From Stigonema sp964246695 (GTDB taxonomy: Bacteria; Cyanobacteriota; Cyanobacteriia; Cyanobacteriales; Nostocaceae), in contig CAXTSI010000278.1 of NCBI GenBank assembly GCA_964246695.1, positions 1 to 12,217 on the forward strand: DNA of 12,217 nucleotides, written 5' to 3'. The stretch's first letter is position 1. Each line of letters begins with the position of its first letter. The translations under genes were made by a program, and so were the position numbers. Shown here piece after piece: positions 6,781 to 12,217 of this stretch. Below the pieces are notes generated by a model. The model did not search any database and had not been told where the DNA came from. It saw nothing but the letters and a program-made list of their open reading frames with translations.

Positions 6781-6864
6781 GTTAGTTGTTGGTTGTTAGT
6801 TGTTAGTTGTTAGTTGTTGGTTGTTAGTTGTTAGTTGTTGGTTGTTAGTTGTTGGTTGTTGGTT
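6781..6864. repeat. Heptanucleotide tandem repeat, 12 copies of GTT(A/G)GTT
   Basis: Twelve perfect 7-base units with only position 4 varying, in the order A G A A A G A A G A G G. Degenerate units extend left to about 6766. Such short tandemly repeated repetitive (STRR) sequences are known from heterocystous cyanobacteria and vary in copy number by slippage. It begins 20 bases upstream of the glycosyltransferase-like ATG, so it lies in that gene's leader or promoter. Confidence 0.95.
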
Positions 6865-6905
6865 GTTAATAGAATAATCAACAATTCCCCAATTCCCCAA
6901 TCAAC

Positions 6906-7010
6906 TATAGCAATCCTAAATGAGATTGCGAACATCTCAAGCATCAGTTACCCGGTTTCGTAAAAGTTACCGGGTTTCTCGACCTTCACGAATCATTTAG
7001 GATTGCTATA
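6906..7010. mobile_element. 105-base MITE with perfect 18-base inverted ends
   Basis: TATAGCAATCCTAAATGA (6906-6923) is repeated exactly in inverse at 6993-7010. The outer TA pairs look like the TA target duplication of the IS630/Tc1-mariner group. There is no coding capacity; the interior holds a second pair, GTTACCCGG and its near-copy GTTACCGGG (6957-6974). The element overlaps the 3' end of the lyase gene and supplies its stop codon. It must be mobilised by a transposase elsewhere in the genome. Confidence 0.85.
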
Positions 7011-8177
7011 CATTTTGCAAAATCTTTGAATTCCGTCAACTAGCTGGTCGATTTCCGATTCTAGAGTTAAGTAGTGAACGCAGGCGCGTATGCAGTCTGG
7101 ATTGGCTATTGTCCGAGTCAATATCCCTTGTGACTCTAAGAATACCAATAGGCGGCTAGCTTGGGGCTGATTATTGGTAAGTTGAAACGAGACTAAACCG
7201 CTTTCTGGTGGGGAGGTGCGCAAACATTTGACATCGGGAAGATCTCCTAACTGTCGCCAGAGGTATTCACTGTGGCGACAAATTTGCTGATAACGTTCCT
7301 TTGGTGTTCCCCATTGCTGATGAATAGCGATCGCCGTTCGCAACCCAGTGTAAAGTGGATAATTTGATGTCGCCACTTCATAGCGTTGCCCATCTGGATA
7401 CCAATCCCCAGGCTGACCTTGACTATCTACCACAACACCACGCCAACCAATAAACGTCGGTTTGAGACTTTCTCTGACTTCTGGTCGGACATACAAACCT
7501 CCCACACCTGCAGGACCACACAACCACTTGTGACCTGTGAAGGCATAGAAATCAGCCCTCAATTCTGTTAAGTTCAAAGGTAATAAGCCGACGGACTGAG
7601 CAGCGTCTACTAGCAGTCTCACATCCCGCTCTATACATAATTCCGCAATTTTGTCAAGAGGTAAAACTTGACCTGTGTTCCAAAGGACATGACTCAAAAC
7701 TACGAGACGGGTGGTGGGGCGTAAGTGTTGGGCAATGACTTGGGTGGGGTCGCCCTCGTTGAGAGTTGCCATCAAGGGGCAGACGGTCACCTCAACAGCA
7801 AATCTCCGCCCAATTTCCCGTGCTGTTGCTATGATCCCAGGGTGTTCGCAATCTGATAACAGTATGTGGTCGCCAGTGTTCCACCCAATGCCCCACATGG
7901 CAATATTGCAGCCAACGGTTACATCCTCAGTTAATGTGATTGTTTGGGCTGGTACATTTAACTCAGAGGCGATCGCAACTCTTGCAGCTTTCACCTCCTG
8001 TATAATCCAGCTATTTACCTCTGTACCAAAAGGACCTACTTGCTGGATGTGAGTTTGAGCTTGGGTAATGGCATCCATAGCTTCTAGGGGCATTGGTCCT
8101 TGACCCCCGTAGTTGAAATAAATCTTATTCTTTAAGGCGGGAAATTGCTCTCGATGGTGATGCAACATGTTAATCAT
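6993..8177 (-). CDS. C-DES-like L-cysteine/cystine lyase, PLP-dependent (394 aa)
   Basis: Class V aminotransferase-fold enzyme most like cyanobacterial C-DES, which cleaves cystine or cysteine to pyruvate, ammonia and a (per)sulfide that can feed Fe-S cluster assembly. The PLP lysine is K217 in FTGHKWLCGPAGVGGLY; D191 of LLVDAAQSVG should bind the pyridine nitrogen, and H112 (SDCEHPG) should stack on the ring. FIGWRGV (243-249) is typical of this group and not of SufS/NifS, and the mobile active-site cysteine loop of SufS is not evident. Other class V enzymes remain possible. ATG at 8177 has no Shine-Dalgarno; an in-frame ATG at 8168 is an alternative. The last residues YSNPK and the stop are encoded by the MITE's terminal repeat. 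Confidence 0.85.
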   Translation of the reverse strand: MINMLHHHREQFPALKNKIYFNYGGQGPMPLEAMDAITQAQTHIQQVGPFGTEVNSWIIQEVKAARVAIASELNVPAQTITLTEDVTVGCNIAMWGIGWNTGDHILLSDCEHPGIIATAREIGRRFAVEVTVCPLMATLNEGDPTQVIAQHLRPTTRLVVLSHVLWNTGQVLPLDKIAELCIERDVRLLVDAAQSVGLLPLNLTELRADFYAFTGHKWLCGPAGVGGLYVRPEVRESLKPTFIGWRGVVVDSQGQPGDWYPDGQRYEVATSNYPLYTGLRTAIAIHQQWGTPKERYQQICRHSEYLWRQLGDLPDVKCLRTSPPESGLVSFQLTNNQPQASRLLVFLESQGILTRTIANPDCIRACVHYLTLESEIDQLVDGIQRFCKMYSNPK

Positions 8178-8184
8178 TGGGAAT

Positions 8185-8271
8185 GGGTAATGGGTAATGG
8201 CTAATGGCTAATGGCTAATGGAAGACTGGCTTTTAACAATTAGCAATTAGCAATGAACAATTAGCAATGCC
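8185..8271. repeat. Two heptad tandem repeats in the divergent promoter gap
   Basis: GGGTAAT/GGCTAAT units, five copies at 8185-8219, are followed by CAATTAG/CAATGAA/CAATGCC units, five copies at 8237-8271. Both are STRR-type arrays. They fill much of the 193-base gap between the divergent lyase and nuclease genes, and the first begins 8 bases upstream of the lyase ATG. Confidence 0.9.
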
Positions 8272-8370
8272 CTATTCCCACTCTCTCTCAAAAGGGTGTG
8301 CTTTTGCAAACAGCGTTTTTAGTTGCCTAAGTCACTCCCAGAAAGCGCTAATTCTTGTTAACTTAAAGGA

Positions 8371-9969
8371 ATGTTAATTAATGCCGAACTGCTACTGCAA
8401 TACCAACGCTGTAAGCGCCGACCTTTTTTAGATACTTACGGTGACAGAAGCCAGCGAGATGCTACCAATGACTTGCTCCTTAAACTCCAACAGGACAAGC
8501 TGAATCTTCGGGCTGGCGTTTTGACCCACTTGACTTATCAGCGACCAGCTTATCCACGTAGAGACTGGCACAATGGGAATGCGGCGACTTTAGAGTTGAT
8601 GCAGCAGGGGGTTGAGTGCATTTATCAAGGAGTACTTCTAGTAAATTACTCTGAAACAGACAGGTTGCTGAGCTGTCCAGATTTACTCCTCAAACAGCCA
8701 GGACAGTCGTGCTTTGGAGATTGGATGTACGTTCCAGCTAGTATTGAACTGGGTAAGCGTCCCAAACAGGAATATCAAGTTGTCGCAGCGTTTCACGCCC
8801 AAGTACTGGCGATGGTGCAGCAAGTCGAGTTAGAAACTGCTTGGTTAATATTGCGTGGCAAAGAGGCGAGTTATTCTGTGGATCTGCTAAAATGGCAGCC
8901 ACAAATGCAGCGCGTTCTGGAGGAATGTATTCAAACTCTGGAAACAGAAGAAGCGCCAGAGGTTTTTATTTCCCGCCAGCGGTGCAGTCTTTGCTATTGG
9001 TACAGTAATTGTTACGCGATCGCCCAATCTCAGAAACACCTCTCACTGTTACCAGGAGTAACACCCGTTCGCTACACTCAACTACAAACACTAGACATAA
9101 CAACAGTAGAATCTCTGGCAAAAACTAGCCCAACAGAACTAGAAAACCTGCCTGGTTTTGACAGTGAAGTTGCGCCTAAGCTGGTTATACAAGCTAAATC
9201 TGTACTGGAAAATCGCCCACTGTTAATTTACCCCTCCCCCAGTTCGTATCCAGGCGATCGGCAGACAGTTTTCTCAACAAGTCGCCACCCGGACTCAAGA
9301 GTGATTCTGCCAAACCTCACTGACAAGGCGAGTGTCCAAAAGAAGGTGCTTTTGCCACCTGCGATGAGTCGCCACCAAGAACTAAATGAAAATATCACAT
9401 TCACCGCCCCCATAGAGCTTTATTTTGATATTGAGGCACAACCAGATTTAGAATTAGATTATTTGTTAGGGGTGTTGGTTGTTGACAGGCAGACAAACAC
9501 AGAAAAGTTTTATTCTTTGCTTGCAGAAGGACCAGAAGATGAAAAATTAATTTGGCAGCAATTTCTGGATTTGGTTGAGCAATACCCTGAAGCGCCGATT
9601 TATCATTTTTGTGTGTATGAATTTGATACAGTCAAACGACTGGCAAGACTTTACCACACTCCATATAATTCTGTACTACCTGTATTGAGTCGGTTTGTAG
9701 ATGTTTATGAACAATTAACTCGCAGCGTGGCGTTACCAGTGGAAAGTTACGCTTTGAAAGCGATCGCCCGTTGGTTGGGTTTTGAGTGGCGCGATCCCGA
9801 AGCTAGTGGTGCCAAGTGTATTTACTGGTATGATGAGTGGTTGAGGACAGGCGATCGTGCCTTGCTAGATATTATCCAACGCTATAACGAAGACGACTGC
9901 CGTGCTACCCACACTGTGAAAGACTGGCTTGTCAACTTTGTCAATAGTCAATCGCTTCGCTCAAATTAA
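8371..9969 (+). CDS. TM0106-type RecB-like nuclease with DEDD exonuclease domain (532 aa)
   Basis: Two-nuclease fusion of the TM0106 family. The N-terminal half is a Cas4/RecB-like PD-(D/E)XK domain: C14 (YQRCKRRPFLDTYGD), D104 (CPDLLL), E126/K129, and the cysteine trio C205, C208, C214 (RCSLCYWYSNC). With C14 these could hold a 4Fe-4S cluster. A helix-hairpin-helix-like stretch follows (LLPGVTPVRYTQLQTLDITT, then LENLPG, about 226-262), then a poorly conserved linker (about 283-345). The C-terminal half is an RNase H-like 3'-5' exonuclease of YprB type: YFDIEAQ (D353, E355), YEFDTVKRL (D419), RYNEDDCRATH (D508/D509). It likely acts in DNA repair. Length exceeds the usual 450-500 because of the linker. 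An AAGGA abuts the ATG at 8371. The stop lies in a dispersed repeat. Confidence 0.88.
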   Translation: MLINAELLLQYQRCKRRPFLDTYGDRSQRDATNDLLLKLQQDKLNLRAGVLTHLTYQRPAYPRRDWHNGNAATLELMQQGVECIYQGVLLVNYSETDRLLSCPDLLLKQPGQSCFGDWMYVPASIELGKRPKQEYQVVAAFHAQVLAMVQQVELETAWLILRGKEASYSVDLLKWQPQMQRVLEECIQTLETEEAPEVFISRQRCSLCYWYSNCYAIAQSQKHLSLLPGVTPVRYTQLQTLDITTVESLAKTSPTELENLPGFDSEVAPKLVIQAKSVLENRPLLIYPSPSSYPGDRQTVFSTSRHPDSRVILPNLTDKASVQKKVLLPPAMSRHQELNENITFTAPIELYFDIEAQPDLELDYLLGVLVVDRQTNTEKFYSLLAEGPEDEKLIWQQFLDLVEQYPEAPIYHFCVYEFDTVKRLARLYHTPYNSVLPVLSRFVDVYEQLTRSVALPVESYALKAIARWLGFEWRDPEASGAKCIYWYDEWLRTGDRALLDIIQRYNEDDCRATHTVKDWLVNFVNSQSLRSN

Positions 9970-10032
9970 AAATTAAAAATTAAAAATTAATACTTCATGT
10001 CGCGCATCCAGGAGAACCTAAAACAAGGACGC
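9947..10032 (+). repeat. Direct repeat copy A, containing the stop of the nuclease gene
   Basis: GTCAATCGCTTCGCTCAAAT followed by about four ATTAAAA units and then ATGTC, GAACCTAAA and CAAGGA blocks. The same order occurs at 11928-12012, with the first roughly 47 bases identical. The final residues SQSLRSN and TAA of the upstream gene are read from this repeat. Confidence 0.85.
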
Positions 10033-10046
10033 CTTTTTCTAGGTTC
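10014..10046 (+). terminator. Possible hairpin terminator after the nuclease gene
   Basis: GAACCTA (10014-10020) pairs with TAGGTTC (10040-10046), with an inner AAGG/CCTT stem around ACG. It lies 45 bases after the stop. No T-run follows the outer stem, so intrinsic termination is uncertain. Confidence 0.35.
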
Positions 10047-10088
10047 CCTTGGGGCGACGCTTCTCAGTAGCGGAGACGCTGACGCTTT

Positions 10089-10312
10089 TAGGACTTACGC
10101 ACTTTACACATTGACCATCATGTGCCAGAAAGGCTTATTAACCTAAAACTCTTGCCGGGGCTCGTTCCCAGGCTCTGCCTGGGAATGAGATCTTGGAGGC
10201 TCTGCCTCCCGGTTTGACGGGAGGCAGAGCCTCCAACAAGAGCATTACAAGGCAGAGCCTTGTAACGAGAGGCAATCCATAGTTTGTCGTTTCTGTCAAT
10301 GCGTAAGTCCTA
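10089..10312. mobile_element. 224-base MITE-like element with TAGGACTTACGCA ends
   Basis: TAGGACTTACGCA (10089-10101) returns inverted at 10300-10312 without mismatch, with outer TA pairs that could be the target duplication. There is no coding capacity. The interior carries three perfect stem-loops, described separately. Length, TA ends and absence of genes fit a miniature inverted-repeat element; the parent transposase is not in the window. Confidence 0.75.
10165..10265. repeat. Three consecutive perfect stem-loops built on GGC-AGA-GCC cores
   Basis: TTCCCAGGC-TCT-GCCTGGGAA (10165-10185, 9-base stem); a 17-base stem GGAGGCTCTGCCTCCCG with loop GTTTGA and its exact complement (10195-10234); TTACAAGGC-AGA-GCCTTGTAA (10245-10265, 9-base stem). 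The two small hairpins share the core, and each arm of the large hairpin is itself a smaller palindrome (GAGGC-TCT-GCCTC). These should extrude readily as hairpins in single-stranded DNA or RNA. Confidence 0.95.
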
Positions 10313-10468
10313 GCTCCTTCGTCGAAGATCGCGAACGCACTACGTGTCTCGTAAAAAATCAAATTCCTTCTCCATAAATGATAATGGTGCATGAAACCTA
10401 AATTTATTAATTCAAAATTGTTTATTTCTTAATCTTCAATTTTTAATTTTTAATTATTTTGGTCAACG
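10313..10468. other. AT-rich intergenic tail, related to 12058-12118
   Basis: No gene. From 10404 it reads ATTCAAAATTGTTTATTTCTTA followed by AATTTTTAATTTTTAATT and TGGTCAA, resembling 12070-12118 (ATTCAAAATTATTTCTTAAAT, then TGGTCAA). I infer that it is the far part of a repeat whose near part is copy A, split by the MITE region. Confidence 0.5.
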
Positions 10469-11851
10469 TTAGCGGTTAGTAGGGGCAAACGGTGAGACAG
10501 CCCTGAAGGAGGTTTTATAAAAATAGCTTAATCTAAATATCACATAACAAAATACAATTGCAATTACAATATTTCGGAATTTAATTAATAATCCAGGTGT
10601 TTGAAAAACATAAATGAAAGTACCAATAAATGAGCTAGAATCGTCCTCTTGTCCTGGGAAAGAGAAAGGATAAATAGTACCTATAAAAGAGATAAAAATT
10701 GAAATAAAAGCAATCATGAAAAATGATATTCTTAAAGCTTTTGACTTCTGTAAATCAGGAATTATATGCGCTAATGGTAAACACAAAATAAACATTAAAT
10801 CAGCATACCATCTAACTCCATAACATGAGCCACTATAATTGTTACTGCGAAAAATGTACATTAGTATATAGGTAAATGAAGCAAGGATAATCAGGATATA
10901 TTCCTTACGGTATTGGAACTCCCGTTTTAAGATAACCTTCGCAAAGCCAAAAATAGAAAATAGTAAAATAGGTGTGTAAGAAAGTAAGCCTCGCTTTCCT
11001 AATAGCATATGAAATGCATACTTCCCCTGGCTGAAAATATCGGAATAATGAGACAAACCAGAAAGGGTACTTTCAGAAAAAGATGATCCAGGATAATCCC
11101 ACAAAGGTTTATTCATTGCAGGTGGAGTTAGACTACCTGATGTATAAATATTTATATAAAAATAAACGCATAGCAAAAGAGTGCAAGCAAAGATAAAAGC
11201 AACTTTTGATTTCAGTGGTTTATCGATAAGAGCAATTGCGAAGAAAGGAATAAACAAGAAAGCCGATATATCAATACTGCCTGCCAATGTAACTAAAAAA
11301 CCTACAAGAAATGCAACTTTTATACTTATACTTTCTTGCATCTTAATTAAATAATAGAAACCAATCAGCAATAACACTCCGGCGACCGTGTGGTTATTAA
11401 TTACAGTTGAGTAGGGCAGTAGAAGACTTCCAGTACTAGTAACTAGCAAAATAATATTTGCCCCTGAGTCATCTACTTTAAAAATCTTAAGTATTTTGTA
11501 AAAATAAACTAAGCCAATGCATGTTGAAACTCCAACAACTAGCAATGTCAAAAGGTAGTAAGTTAAATGATAGTGATTATGAAAATTTATACCAACTAAC
11601 CTCATCAAGCAGTAAAAGATTGAAGCATATAAAGCTAAGATTGGAGGTTTATCAGAATAAAAATGTCCTTGATAAAAGTACTTATCACCAGTGTAGATAA
11701 ATTGAGAATTATCAATTATAAAAGAATGAGACTCAACTAATGATTGAATTGTAGCCAATCTAGAACTATCACTCCAGGAATCTGACGTGAAGTTTGTCAG
11801 TACAGCAAATAAAAATAAGAATAACAAAAATATTTGCATTTTTTTGCTCAT
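10469..11851 (-). CDS. GT-C-like polytopic membrane protein, putative glycosyltransferase (460 aa)
   Basis: Integral membrane protein with about 10-12 hydrophobic segments. The first is a signal-anchor (QIFLLFLFLFAVLTNF) followed by an extracytoplasmic loop with SDSWSDSSR and GDKYFYQGHFYSDKPPILALY (SDKPP at about 66-70). This pattern, with an acidic cluster after helix 1 and a YSDKPP-like motif before helix 2, is typical of GT-C (ArnT/PMT/RgtA-like) lipid-linked sugar transferases. Donor and acceptor are unknown. I chose ATG at 11851, which has GAGGA 11 bases upstream; an in-frame TTG at 11893 would add 14 residues. The gene is much more AT-rich than its neighbours and is bracketed by direct repeats, suggesting it was acquired. 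Confidence 0.75.
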   Translation of the reverse strand: MSKKMQIFLLFLFLFAVLTNFTSDSWSDSSRLATIQSLVESHSFIIDNSQFIYTGDKYFYQGHFYSDKPPILALYASIFYCLMRLVGINFHNHYHLTYYLLTLLVVGVSTCIGLVYFYKILKIFKVDDSGANIILLVTSTGSLLLPYSTVINNHTVAGVLLLIGFYYLIKMQESISIKVAFLVGFLVTLAGSIDISAFLFIPFFAIALIDKPLKSKVAFIFACTLLLCVYFYINIYTSGSLTPPAMNKPLWDYPGSSFSESTLSGLSHYSDIFSQGKYAFHMLLGKRGLLSYTPILLFSIFGFAKVILKREFQYRKEYILIILASFTYILMYIFRSNNYSGSCYGVRWYADLMFILCLPLAHIIPDLQKSKALRISFFMIAFISIFISFIGTIYPFSFPGQEDDSSSFIGTFIYVFQTPGLLIKFRNIVIAIVFCYVIFRLSYFYKTSFRAVSPFAPTNR

Positions 11852-11927
11852 ATAGTAAAAAATCCTCACTAGAGTTATACAAGCTGTTTTCAACTCAATT
11901 TAAAATCGTGTAATTTCCAAAATGCAG

Positions 11928-12118
11928 GTCAATCGCTTCGCTCAAATTAAAAATTAAAAATTAAAAATTAATACCCCATGTCTAAAGCCAGGGGAACCTA
12001 AATCAAGGATGCTGCGCTTTTTTTGTTTTCCATGTTTAAAAATATTTGCTCTGTATCCTTAATTAAACAATTCAAAATTATTTCTTAAATTTTGAATTTT
12101 GAATTCAAAAAATGGTCA
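11928..12118 (+). repeat. Direct repeat copy B with AT-rich tail
   Basis: The first roughly 47 bases match copy A at 9947 exactly; similarity continues through ATGTC, GGAACCTAAA and CAAGGA to about 12012. The AT-rich tail (12058-12118) resembles 10404-10463. This looks like the uninterrupted form of the dispersed unit, about 190 bases, that is split by insertions in copy A. It lies 77 bases upstream of the chosen start of the membrane protein gene, so it probably overlaps that gene's promoter region. Confidence 0.75.
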
Positions 12119-12123
12119 AAGTG

Positions 12124-12155
12124 TACTTTGTCGTACAACAGGTACTACAAAGGTA
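12124..12155. repeat. Imperfect inverted repeat beside the right-hand IS end
   Basis: TACTTTGTCGTAC pairs with GTACTACAAAGGTA across a 5-base loop, with one mismatch and one extra base. No T-run follows. Its role is unknown; it lies about 10 bases before the inferred IS605 left end. Confidence 0.55.
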
Positions 12156-12164
12156 TCAACAATT

Positions 12165-12217
12165 TTAGCTAAATCGTCAGAAGCCCCACATCTGTACCCG
12201 GTACTCCGGGTCAGTGT
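12165..12217 (+). mobile_element. Left end of another IS200/IS605-type element (cut by window edge)
   Basis: TTAGCTAAATCG, then AGAAGCCCCACATCTG and a hairpin (ACCCGG-TACT-CCGGGT, 12196-12211, extended by CTG/CAG and ACA/TGT). Read on the minus strand, the left end of the complete element gives TTAGCTTAAAC, then AGAAGCCCCACATCTG and a hairpin, so the similarity is direct. The element should continue past the window with tnpA on the minus strand and/or tnpB on the plus strand. Confidence 0.65.

Noticed and set aside
6781..6864. Heptad array considered as a CRISPR-like array
   Set aside because: Units are 7 bases with no spacers; it is a simple tandem repeat.
6249..8052. Plus-strand frames opposite the glycosyltransferase-like and lyase genes
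   Set aside because: The minus-strand products carry clear family motifs over the same bases; the plus-strand frames are antisense shadows.
8371..9969. RecB-like nuclease considered as a CRISPR Cas4 protein or part of a defence island
   Set aside because: The architecture (Cas4-like half plus DEDD exonuclease) is that of the housekeeping TM0106 family, and no cas genes, array or other defence genes are nearby.
10138..10392. Open minus-strand frame of 84 codons
   Set aside because: It runs through the MITE-like element and its three palindromes; the translation simply reads the hairpins and has no protein-like core.
1..12217. Whole window considered as a composite transposon between the two IS605 ends
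   Set aside because: The IS605 family moves as single elements by single-strand peel-and-paste; the right end at 1-55 and left end at 12165 point to two separate neighbouring elements, not to one unit.

Overview
The window looks like chromosomal DNA of a filamentous, probably heterocyst-forming cyanobacterium. Exact HIP1 octamers (GCGATCGC) recur inside and between genes, for example near 801, 5713, 6271, 7328, 7970, 9018 and 9755. Heptanucleotide tandem repeats fill several intergenic gaps. The recognisable proteins (C-DES-type cysteine lyase, TM0106-type nuclease, an IS605 element of the MLLNYQYR type) all fit that group. The species cannot be named from the sequence alone.

Layout. 1-55 is the right end of an IS200/IS605-type element whose body lies before the window. 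132-347 (-) is a small hypothetical gene with a CRP-type palindrome upstream. 348-1034 has no gene. 1035-1778 (-) is a hypothetical gene. 2057-2899 (+) is a wrecked MATE transporter gene. It has an internal deletion plus frameshift, and its last codons are cut off by a complete IS605-type element at about 2900-5012 with divergent tnpB (-) and tnpA (+). 5223-8177 holds three minus-strand genes: a C-DES-like cysteine/cystine lyase, a GT-B glycosyltransferase-like protein and a YjbQ protein. They may be transcribed in that order, but the first two are separated by a 12-copy heptad repeat and a MITE. 8371-9969 (+) is a TM0106-type RecB-like nuclease fused to a DEDD exonuclease domain. 9947-12118 is repeat-rich: two direct copies of a roughly 90-base repeat bracket an AT-rich GT-C-like membrane protein gene (-), and the left side also carries a MITE-like element made of nested palindromes. 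The window ends inside the left-end hairpin of another IS605-type element.

The main theme is mobile DNA reshaping gene ends. The IS605 element took the 3' end of the MATE gene, a MITE supplies the last five codons and stop of the lyase gene, and a dispersed repeat supplies the stop of the nuclease gene. The IS605 ends can be placed almost to the base by comparing the three partial or complete copies. This gives a predicted empty site and a predicted TnpB guide and target motif. No complete novel defence system was found. The most distinctive points are a TnpB without zinc-ribbon cysteines whose frame runs through its own guide-RNA end, and the MITE-made C-terminus.
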